Positions 1 through 5,742 of a stretch of 16,462 nucleotides of DNA are shown in pieces (positions within the stretch are counted from its first letter, which is position 1; every line of letters begins with the position of its first letter). Origin of the DNA: Phyllobacteriaceae bacterium UBA1940 (GTDB lineage: Bacteria; Pseudomonadota; Alphaproteobacteria; Rhizobiales; Rhizobiaceae); contig DDFA01000015.1 in NCBI GenBank assembly GCA_002336975.1, forward strand, positions 1-16,462. The letters are read 5' to 3'. Both the position numbers and the translations under genes were made by a program. A model generated the notes under the pieces. It had not been told where the DNA came from and made no database searches. It was given only the letters and a program-made list of their open reading frames with translations.

Positions 1-474
1 CTGGTCGAAATCCAGGCGCTGGTCGCCCCCTCGCCGCTCGGCACGCCGCGCCGCTCGCTGGTCGGCTGGGACAGCGCCCGGCTGTCGATGGTGCTGGCGG
101 TGCTGGAGGCCCATTGCGGCGTCCGCTTCGCCACCCACGACGTCTACCTCAATGTCGCGGGCGGCTACCGCATCAGCGAACCGGCCGCCGATCTGGCGGT
201 CGCGGCCGCCCTGGTTTCGTCCCTGACCAGCCTTGCCCTTCCATCCGATTGCGTCTATTTCGGCGAAATCAGCCTTTCGGGAGCCATCAGACCAGTGGCG
301 CATGCGGCGCAACGTCTCAAGGAAGCAGAAAAGCTCGGGTTCCGTCAGGCTGTCCTGCCGGGCGCGGGCGGCGATGCAACCGCGGCGTTTTCCGGCCAAT
401 CATTCAGGCCGGAGCATCTGGCTGACCTGGTCGCCCGCATCGCCGGCTCGAAACTGCGCCGCGACGAAGACTAG
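1..474 (+). CDS. radA: DNA repair protein RadA, C-terminal part (5' end outside window)
   Basis: This is the last 157 residues of RadA, the RecA-like ATPase with a Lon-protease-like C-terminal domain that promotes branch migration during recombinational repair. The reading frame is open from base 1 to the TAG at 472-474. What is visible is the Lon-like domain: LVGWDSARLSMVLAVLE, then DVYLNVAGGYRISEPAADLA, then VYFGEISLSGAIRPV, all typical of the RadA C-terminus. The zinc finger, Walker A and KNRFG motifs would lie upstream, outside the window, so intactness cannot be judged. An ATG at 88 is in frame but internal. The cvpA start codon follows after 17 bases, so the two are likely co-transcribed. 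The radA-cvpA-purF order is, from memory, common in rhizobial genomes. Confidence 0.93.
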   Translation: MVEIQALVAPSPLGTPRRSLVGWDSARLSMVLAVLEAHCGVRFATHDVYLNVAGGYRISEPAADLAVAAALVSSLTSLALPSDCVYFGEISLSGAIRPVAHAAQRLKEAEKLGFRQAVLPGAGGDATAAFSGQSFRPEHLADLVARIAGSKLRRDED

Positions 475-491
475 ACCGGACTGGAGACATT

Positions 492-1076
492 ATGCCGATT
501 ACGCTGCTGGACGGAATTCTCGTCGGCTTCACCCTCGTTTCAGCCATGCTGGCGATGGTGCGGGGCTTTTCGCGCGAGGTTCTGTCGATCGCCTCCTGGG
601 CGGCCGCGGCGATCGCGGCCTATTTCTTCTATCCGCTCGTCCTGCCGCATGTGACGCCGTATATCGACCAGCAACAGCTGGCGGTCGGCGCCGCCGCCGC
701 CATCGTGTTCTTCATCGCGCTGATCATCGTCACGATCATCACCATGAAGATCGCCGATTTCATCATCGACAGCCGGGTCGGCGCGCTCGACCGCACGCTC
801 GGCTTTCTCTACGGCGCGGCGCGCGGCATTCTGGTCGTCGCGGTCGGCCTGCTGTTCTTCAACTGGCTGGTGGCCAGCAATCAGCCGGCATGGGTGGCCA
901 ACGCCAAGTCGCGGCCGCTGCTGGAAACCATCGGGCAAAAGCTTGCGGCGCTGTTGCCGGAAGACCCGGAAGCCACCATCTTGAACAAGCTGACGCCGGG
1001 CGGCGAAGCCGCGCCGGCAGCGCCGCAGGAACCGGCGTCGCCGCCTGACGAAGAAGCTGGCCAGACCAATAATTAG
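492..1076 (+). CDS. cvpA: CvpA family inner-membrane protein
   Basis: This is a 194-residue membrane protein of the CvpA (colicin V production) family. Its biochemical role is unsettled; it is needed for colicin V export in E. coli and is commonly linked to purF. Four hydrophobic segments are visible at about residues 4-23, 31-50, 64-86 and 103-127. The family-typical stretch with conserved Gly/Arg, DRTLGFLYGAARG, lies at about 100-112. The C-terminal 60 residues are hydrophilic and rich in Pro, Ala and Glu, probably a disordered cytoplasmic tail. The start ATG is preceded by CTGGAGACATT, with GGAG five bases upstream. The gene sits 17 bases after radA and 17 bases before purF on the same strand, consistent with one transcript. 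Confidence 0.93.
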   Translation: MPITLLDGILVGFTLVSAMLAMVRGFSREVLSIASWAAAAIAAYFFYPLVLPHVTPYIDQQQLAVGAAAAIVFFIALIIVTIITMKIADFIIDSRVGALDRTLGFLYGAARGILVVAVGLLFFNWLVASNQPAWVANAKSRPLLETIGQKLAALLPEDPEATILNKLTPGGEAAPAAPQEPASPPDEEAGQTNN

Positions 1077-1093
1077 CACGAGGCGCGACGGAC

Positions 1094-2563
1094 ATGGCCG
1101 ACGGGCACGACACTCCATTTTCCGGCGATGACGGTTTCCACGACGAATGCGGCGTCTTCGGCATTTTCGGCCGCCAGGACGCGGCGGCCATCGTCACGCT
1201 GGGGCTGCACGCGCTTCAGCATCGCGGCCAGGAAGCCGCCGGCATCGTTTCCTTTGACGGCTCGCAGTTCCATGTCGAGCGCCATGTCGGCCTGATCGGC
1301 GACACCTTCACCAAGCAGGCGGTCATCGACAGCCTCAAGGGCAACCGGGCGATCGGCCACACCCGCTACGCCACCACCGGCGGCGCCGGCGTGCGCAACA
1401 TCCAGCCGTTTTTCGCCGAGCTGGCCGATGGCGGTTTTGCGGTCGCCCACAACGGCAATCTGACCAACGCCATGACGGTGCAGCGCACGCTGCAGAAACA
1501 GGGCGCGATCTTCTCCTCGACCTCCGACACCGAAACCATTCTCCACCTGGTGGCTATGAGCAAGGAACGCGACCTCAACGCCCGCTTCATCGACGCGGTG
1601 CGGCAGGTGGAAGGCGCGTTCTCGCTGGTGGCGCTGTCGTCGAAGAAGATGATCGGCTGCCGCGATCCGCTCGGCATCCGCCCGCTGGTGCTGGGCGACC
1701 TCGACGGCGCCTGGATTCTGGCGTCGGAAACCTGCGCGCTCGACATTATCGGCGCGCGTTTCGTGCGCGACATCAAGCCTGGCGAAATGGTGGTCATCAC
1801 CAGCAAGGGCATCGAAAGCATGTTTCCGTTCGAGCCGCAGCCGGCGCGGTTCTGCATCTTCGAATATGTCTATTTCTCGCGGCCCGACTCCCATGTCGAA
1901 GGCCGCAACGTCTACGACGCGCGCAAGCAGATCGGCGTCGAACTGGCGCGGGAAAGCCCGGTCGAGGCCGACATCGTCGTGCCGGTGCCGGACTCGGGCA
2001 CGCCCGCCGCCATCGGCTTCTCGCAGGCGTCTGGCCTGCCGTTCGAGCTCGGCATCATCCGCAACCATTATGTCGGCCGCACCTTCATCCAGCCGGGCGA
2101 TTCGATCCGCCACATGGGCGTCAAGCTCAAGCACAACGCCAACCGCCGGATGATCGAGGGCAAGCGCGTGGTGCTGGTCGACGATTCGATCGTGCGCGGC
2201 ACCACCAGCCAGAAGATCGTGCAGATGGTGCGCGACGCGGGCGCGCGCGAAGTCCATATGCGCATCGCCTCGCCGCCGACGCGCGCCTCATGCTTTTACG
2301 GCGTCGACACGCCGGAAACCTCAAAGCTGCTGGCGTCGCGGATGTCGGTGCAGGAGATGGCCGATTTCATCCGTGTCGATTCGCTCGGCTTCCTGTCGAT
2401 CGACGGCCTCTACCGCGCGGTGGGCGAAACGGCGCGCAACAATGAACAGCCGCAATTCTGCGACGCCTGCTTCACCAAGGAATATCCGACGCGGCTTACC
2501 GATCATGATTCGACCGACAATGTGCGGCAATTGTCGGTGCTGGCGACCAGGGCTGGCGCCTGA
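1094..2563 (+). CDS. purF: Amidophosphoribosyltransferase
   Basis: PurF transfers the glutamine amide nitrogen to PRPP, giving 5-phosphoribosylamine, the committed step of de novo purine synthesis in the cytoplasm. The 489 residues show an N-terminal glutamine-amidotransferase domain with DECGVFGIF; Cys19 is the expected catalytic nucleophile exposed after removal of an 18-residue propeptide. IGHTRYATTG (about 88-97) and AHNGNLTN (118-125) are further glutaminase motifs. The PRPP-binding loop LVDDSIVRGTTS is at about 361-372. Four cysteines, Cys254 (FCIFEY), Cys400 (SCFYG) and Cys456/Cys459 (FCDAC), match the four ligands of the [4Fe-4S] cluster in the Bacillus-type enzyme, so this is the Fe-S form. 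A GAGG lies about 10 bases before the ATG. Length is normal for the family. Confidence 0.97.
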   Translation: MADGHDTPFSGDDGFHDECGVFGIFGRQDAAAIVTLGLHALQHRGQEAAGIVSFDGSQFHVERHVGLIGDTFTKQAVIDSLKGNRAIGHTRYATTGGAGVRNIQPFFAELADGGFAVAHNGNLTNAMTVQRTLQKQGAIFSSTSDTETILHLVAMSKERDLNARFIDAVRQVEGAFSLVALSSKKMIGCRDPLGIRPLVLGDLDGAWILASETCALDIIGARFVRDIKPGEMVVITSKGIESMFPFEPQPARFCIFEYVYFSRPDSHVEGRNVYDARKQIGVELARESPVEADIVVPVPDSGTPAAIGFSQASGLPFELGIIRNHYVGRTFIQPGDSIRHMGVKLKHNANRRMIEGKRVVLVDDSIVRGTTSQKIVQMVRDAGAREVHMRIASPPTRASCFYGVDTPETSKLLASRMSVQEMADFIRVDSLGFLSIDGLYRAVGETARNNEQPQFCDACFTKEYPTRLTDHDSTDNVRQLSVLATRAGA

Positions 2564-2613
2564 CGCGGCCCGGTGCGACCGTTTTCTTGCGTCGTTGGCC
2601 CGCGCTGACGGGA

Positions 2614-2880
2614 TCACGCTGCGTCGTCAGTGACGCTCGGCCGGATCAACACCTCGGCTGAAATCCCAAGCTGCGCGTTGAGGCGGCGGATCATTTCGAC
2701 CGACAGCCCGCGCCTGCGGTTGAGGATGTCGGCGACCCGATTGCGTGGACCGATGATCGCTTCGAGGTCCTTTCGCGTCAGGCCCTGCTGGTCCGTGCGA
2801 AACCTGATCGCCTGCTGATCGCAATGACCGGCCATTCCGTCGACAAATTCGCGCAAGGTCCGGCGAGCGATCGCTCTCAT
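2614..2880 (-). CDS. HigA-like XRE/HTH antitoxin-family protein, orphan and short
   Basis: This is an 88-residue protein, if the ATG at 2880 is used, with a Cro/C1-type helix-turn-helix typical of HigA antitoxins. The run AIRFRTDQQGLTRKDLEAII followed by GPRNRVADILNRRRGLSVE and MIRRLNAQLGISAEVLI is close to the family pattern. In HigA this domain binds DNA and autorepresses the toxin-antitoxin operon. The usual longer N-terminal helical part is absent, and no HigB toxin is visible on either side, so it is either a solitary regulator or a remnant. Start choice is uncertain: a GTG at 2913 (99 residues) and an ATG at 2904 are also in frame, and none has a clear Shine-Dalgarno. It lies opposite to purF and the following SDR gene, which is odd for this otherwise co-directional block. 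Confidence 0.75.
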   Translation of the reverse strand: MRAIARRTLREFVDGMAGHCDQQAIRFRTDQQGLTRKDLEAIIGPRNRVADILNRRRGLSVEMIRRLNAQLGISAEVLIRPSVTDDAA

Positions 2881-2893
2881 CCACAAGAGATAA

Positions 2894-2916
2894 CATGGGA
2901 CCATTATGGTCACATG
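2894..2916. promoter_or_regulatory. Palindrome, candidate operator of the HigA-like gene
   Basis: A 23-bp inverted repeat: left arm CATGgGACCAT, centre T at 2905, right arm ATGGTCaCATG, with 10 of 11 positions paired. It lies 14-36 bases upstream of the favoured start (2880) of the HigA-like gene and overlaps the alternative starts at 2904 and 2913. XRE-type antitoxins usually bind such palindromes near their own start, so autoregulation is inferred. The palindrome itself is directly visible. Confidence 0.5.
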
Positions 2917-2934
2917 ACATCTGTTGGCCGGAGC

Positions 2935-2962
2935 TTGAGATTCGGCCTCAATTTGTTAGACC
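2935..2962 (+). promoter_or_regulatory. Possible sigma70-type promoter for the SDR gene
   Basis: TTGAGA (2935-2940), a 16-base spacer and TAGACC (2957-2962) resemble a -35/-10 pair upstream of the SDR gene, which is separated from purF by the opposing HigA-like gene and so needs its own promoter. The -10 is poor (3 of 6), so confidence is low. Confidence 0.3.
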
Positions 2963-2989
2963 GCTCCCGACAACACATCGAAGGTTTCC

Positions 2990-3745
2990 ATGACACCCGA
3001 CCTTTCCAGCCGCATCGCGGTCGTCACCGGCGCATCGCGCGGCATCGGCTATTTCATCGCCAAACACATGGCGGCGGCCGGCGCGCACGTCATCGCGGTG
3101 GCGCGCACCGTCGGCGGGCTCGAGGAACTCGACGACGAGATCAAGGCGGGCGCCGCCGCCACCGGCAAGGGTTCGGCGACGCTTGTGCCGCTCGACCTGA
3201 CCGACATGGCCGGCATCGACCGCCTCGGCGGCTCGATCAACGAGCGGTGGGGCAAGCTCGACATCATGGTGGCGAACGCCGGCGTGCTCGGCACGATTTC
3301 CCCCATCGGCCATGTCGAGGCCAAGACCTTCGACAAGGTGATGAACATCAACGTCACCTCGACCTGGCGGCTGATCCGCTCGCTGGACCCGCTGCTGCGC
3401 GCCTCCGACGCCGGCCGCGCCATCCTGATTTCGTCCGGCGCGGCGCATTCGGCGCGGGCGTTCTGGGGCCCCTACGCCGCCTCAAAGGCGGCGGTCGAGG
3501 CGCTTGGCCGCTCCTGGGCCGACGAGACCAGGAGCATGGCGCTGCGCGTCAACATGGTCGACCCGGGCGCCACGCGCACCGCGATGCGGGCGCAGGCGAT
3601 GCCGGGCGAAGATCCCAACTCGCTGCCCCACCCTTCCGACATCGCCGCCAACATCGTGCCGCTGGCGGATCCCGGCCTGAAAGAAACCGGCCTGATCTGG
3701 CGGGCGCGCGACAAGGTCTGGACGCACTACCGCATGCCGGAGTAA
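2990..3745 (+). CDS. SDR family NAD(P)-dependent oxidoreductase
   Basis: This is a classical short-chain dehydrogenase of 251 residues. It carries the Rossmann nucleotide-binding motif TGASRGIG (13-20), the NAG motif (96-98), the Asn in NINV (119-122), Ser149, and the catalytic YAASK (Tyr162, Lys166), so the full catalytic set is present and it should be an active NAD(P)-linked alcohol/ketone oxidoreductase. Substrate cannot be told from sequence. The start ATG at 2990 is preceded by GAAGG with five bases of spacing. It follows purF on the same strand with only the reversed HigA-like gene between. From memory, an SDR gene directly after purF is usual in rhizobia, so the small gene looks like the intruder. 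Confidence 0.93.
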   Translation: MTPDLSSRIAVVTGASRGIGYFIAKHMAAAGAHVIAVARTVGGLEELDDEIKAGAAATGKGSATLVPLDLTDMAGIDRLGGSINERWGKLDIMVANAGVLGTISPIGHVEAKTFDKVMNINVTSTWRLIRSLDPLLRASDAGRAILISSGAAHSARAFWGPYAASKAAVEALGRSWADETRSMALRVNMVDPGATRTAMRAQAMPGEDPNSLPHPSDIAANIVPLADPGLKETGLIWRARDKVWTHYRMPE

Positions 3746-3797
3746 TTCAAGGCGGCGCTTCGCACGAAGCAGGCAACGCAATGAATTGAGGTTATCT

Positions 3798-4019
3798 ATG
3801 AACGCCGCAGCAACTGCCTATATCTGGTATCTGGTCGTCGCCGGTCCCGGCGGCGGCATGGTGGTCATGCCGACAGGGTTCGACGCGCGCGACCAGTGCG
3901 AAGCGGCGATCGTCGAATACCAGAAGACGGCGGCGCCCGCCGGATGGTCGGTGTCGTGCCTGCCGGCGGCCGCCGCCTTCCTCGGCGAAGGCGAGCCGGA
4001 AGACGGTCAGCAGCAATAG
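3798..4019 (+). CDS. Small hypothetical protein (73 aa)
   Basis: This is a 73-residue protein I do not recognise. The ATG at 3798 is chosen because TTGAGG (3786-3791) gives a Shine-Dalgarno six bases upstream; a TTG at 3786 is in frame but is part of that ribosome site. Residues about 8-24 (AYIWYLVVAGPGGGMVV) are hydrophobic and could be a short signal or membrane segment, although they lack a clear positively charged start. Two cysteines (in DQCEAAI and SVSCLP) may form a disulfide if the protein is exported. The tail is Glu/Gln-rich. Its last 13 bases overlap the convergent AraC-type gene. Short proteins with a hydrophobic start and a Cys pair of this spacing are frequent in rhizobia. No function is assigned. 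Confidence 0.6.
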   Translation: MNAAATAYIWYLVVAGPGGGMVVMPTGFDARDQCEAAIVEYQKTAAPAGWSVSCLPAAAAFLGEGEPEDGQQQ

Positions 4020-5014
4020 TCGGCGTTGGCGCGGGCGAGCGTCTCGCGCGGCATTTCGCCGAATGCGCGGCGATAGTCGGCGGCGAAACGCCCGAGATGG
4101 GCAAAACCCCATCTCAGCGCCGCGTCCGAGACATTGACCGCCTCGCCCGACATCAGGTCGAACCGCACCAGCCGTAGCCGTTCCTGTTGCAGGGCGTGCA
4201 TCGGCGACATGCCGAAGGCCGACTTGTAGGCGAGCTGCAGCATCCGCGGCGTGACGCCGGCGGCCTGCGAAACATCGGTCAGTGAAATCGGCCGGTCGGC
4301 GTTGGCGTGGATGAATTCCTGCGCCCGCCTGGTGTGCCGCGGCAGCGGCCCCGGCGGCTTGACGTCCTGGAACAGCGACATGTTGCTCGGCTGGACGCGC
4401 AGGAACAGCTCCATCAGGCGCTGCTCGGCGAACGCCTGGCCAATGCCCGTGTCCCGGCCGTCGGCGGTTTCCGCGGCGCGGAACAGGCTGGCGGCGAACG
4501 CGCGCCAGGTCTGCATCTCCCGCCGCGAGAAATCGACCACCGGGTCGAACCGCAACGGGCCGGGCAGCGGCCGGTCGAACACGGTTTCGGCAAACGCCAG
4601 GAAAGGCGACTTGCGCACCTGGATCAGCATCTGGCCGCAGCCTTCCCACCAGCGCATTCTTGTCGCGAGATCGGGATTGAGCACCGATGCCGTCGTTCGG
4701 TCGGTGAGGAATTCGCTCGCGCCGTTGCGGATCGTCGCCGCGCCCGTGACCGGCATCTGAATCAGGTAAAAATCGCCCAGTTCGCCGGGGTCGATTTCGA
4801 CGTCCGCGCCGTAGCTGATATAGTTCAGCGACAGCATGTCTCCGGCGGCGTGATGGTGGCTGGCGCGAAACGCCCGGCGCGACCCGACAATGTCGAGCCG
4901 GTGGCGGCAGAATTTCTGCGCGACCCGCTCCCTGGCACAGTCGAGATCGTCCGACTGGAACAGGACGTGGCCGGACAGCGGAACCGCAATTCGGGCGCTG
5001 ATTTCGGCTTGCAT
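4007..5014 (-). CDS. AraC/XylS-type transcriptional regulator
   Basis: This is a 335-residue regulator with an N-terminal AraC_binding_2-type ligand domain (LDIVGSRRAFRASHHHA, then SLNYISYGADVEIDPGELGD, followed by FYLIQMPVTG) and a C-terminal pair of helix-turn-helix motifs. The first HTH is around ISLTDVSQAAGVTPRMLQLA and the second around VSDAALRWGFAHLGRFAADY, ending in the usual YRRAFGEMP. This layout is that of XylS/FeaR-like activators of aromatic or other catabolic operons; ligand unknown. The frame stays open upstream to 5227, but the conserved protein begins at the ATG at 5014 and the upstream residues have no family resemblance. It is divergent from the cupin and monooxygenase genes, its likely targets. 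Its 3' end overlaps the 73-residue gene by 13 bases. Confidence 0.92.
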   Translation of the reverse strand: MQAEISARIAVPLSGHVLFQSDDLDCARERVAQKFCRHRLDIVGSRRAFRASHHHAAGDMLSLNYISYGADVEIDPGELGDFYLIQMPVTGAATIRNGASEFLTDRTTASVLNPDLATRMRWWEGCGQMLIQVRKSPFLAFAETVFDRPLPGPLRFDPVVDFSRREMQTWRAFAASLFRAAETADGRDTGIGQAFAEQRLMELFLRVQPSNMSLFQDVKPPGPLPRHTRRAQEFIHANADRPISLTDVSQAAGVTPRMLQLAYKSAFGMSPMHALQQERLRLVRFDLMSGEAVNVSDAALRWGFAHLGRFAADYRRAFGEMPRETLARANADYCC

Positions 5015-5053
5015 GACACCGAGCCTAACAAACGCCCGCCCCGCCCCCAACGG

Positions 5054-5082
5054 ATTTCTGCGTCGCAGCGCCGCAGCGTCAA
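5054..5082 (-). promoter_or_regulatory. Predicted promoter of the AraC-type gene
   Basis: On the minus strand, TTGACG (5082-5077, 5 of 6 to consensus), a 17-base spacer and AGAAAT (5059-5054, 3 of 6) form a plausible sigma70-type promoter 39 bases upstream of the start at 5014. The spacer holds a direct repeat, suggesting autoregulation. Confidence 0.4.
5064..5078. repeat. Direct repeat CGCAGCG-C-CGCAGCG in the divergent region
   Basis: Two copies of CGCAGCG one base apart lie inside the spacer of the predicted araC promoter, in the 194-base gap between the AraC-type gene and the cupin gene. AraC/XylS proteins bind direct repeats, usually with larger half-sites, so this is only a candidate site; the classical XylS half-site pattern was not found. 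Confidence 0.35.
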
Positions 5083-5208
5083 GTTGTTTTCGTTTTTTGG
5101 ATAGGCGCTTCGCGGCGCGGCTAGATGCTGCGCCACCGCCTGCCAAGATCGCGGTCGACGAAAGCGCCGGAGGATGCCGCTTTCGCAACACGCCACGGGA
5201 GGAAGAAC

Positions 5209-5661
5209 ATGGCAGGAGCGCTCGCAAAGGGCATCACCAGCAACGGCGCCGGGTTTGACGGGGTCACCTGGAACATTTTGGGGCAGACCTACTATCCAAA
5301 GGCCGTCTGCGAAACGACCTTCGCCTTCGAGACCAACAGCGATCCCGGCCAGTTCGTGCCGGTGCACATCCATCCGACCCAGGACGAGTTCATCCTGGTG
5401 CAGGAAGGCGAACTCGATCTCAAGCTCGACGGCAAATGGGTGAAGGCCAAGGCCGGCGATCTGGTGCGCATGCCGCGCGGCATCCCGCACGGCTATTTCA
5501 ACAAGTCCGACAAGCCCTGCCGCGCGCTGTTCTGGGTGTCGCCGGCGCGCAAGCTCGAGGACCTGTTCAAAAAACTCCACAATCTCGGCGACCCGGCCGA
5601 AGTGGTGAAGGTGTCGGCCATGCATGAGGTCGACTTCCTGCCGCCAGAAGCCAACGACTAA
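5209..5661 (+). CDS. Cupin-domain protein
   Basis: This is a 150-residue single-domain cupin. Motif 1, G(X)5HXH(X)4E(X)6G, is seen with His53, His55 and Glu60 (VHIHPTQDEFILVQEGE). Motif 2, GDLVRMPRGIPHGYFN (83-98), is a perfect match and supplies His94. These four side chains normally hold one divalent metal, so it could be a small metal-dependent enzyme (dioxygenase, isomerase or decarboxylase) or a ligand sensor; the substrate is not evident. The start ATG is fixed by GGGAGG at 5197-5202, six bases upstream; the open frame reaches back to 5125 but lacks support there. It is divergent from the AraC-type regulator and followed by a flavin monooxygenase gene on the same strand, suggesting a joint oxidative pathway. 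Confidence 0.92.
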   Translation: MAGALAKGITSNGAGFDGVTWNILGQTYYPKAVCETTFAFETNSDPGQFVPVHIHPTQDEFILVQEGELDLKLDGKWVKAKAGDLVRMPRGIPHGYFNKSDKPCRALFWVSPARKLEDLFKKLHNLGDPAEVVKVSAMHEVDFLPPEAND

Positions 5662-5671
5662 CCGGTCATAG

Positions 5672-5721
5672 CACGCTCCGTCCTTGCGCCGCCCGGCCTG
5701 CCGGGCGCGAGCGGAGCCGTG
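5672..5721 (+). other. GC-rich imperfect hairpin between cupin and monooxygenase genes
   Basis: Inner stem CGCCCGG/CCGGGCG (5690-5696 with 5701-5707) closes a CCTG loop. An outer stem GCTCCG (5675-5680) pairs with CGGAGC (5712-5717), and CAC (5672-5674) pairs with GTG (5719-5721) around a bulged C. No T-run follows, so it is not a standard intrinsic terminator. It sits 10 bases before the ribosome site of the next gene and may stabilise or process the message. Confidence 0.5.
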
Positions 5722-5742
5722 CGCCCGTCGGGAGGACAAGAC

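Noticed and set aside
1073..2257. A 394-residue open frame antisense to purF
   Set aside because: A His/Asp/Arg-rich shadow; purF is complete with catalytic and Fe-S residues.
2935..2951. TTGAG/CTCAA inverted repeat upstream of the SDR gene
   Set aside because: Five-base arms are expected by chance, and it overlaps the possible -35 element without further support.
3757..3770. Short hairpin GCTTC-GCAC-GAAGC after the SDR gene
   Set aside because: Only five or six pairs and no T-run, so too weak to call a terminator.
5015..5227. N-terminal extension of the AraC-type protein to 406 residues
   Set aside because: The extra 71 residues are Arg/Ala-rich with no family resemblance, overlap the cupin start and would remove the divergent promoter region. 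The ATG at 5014 fits the family.
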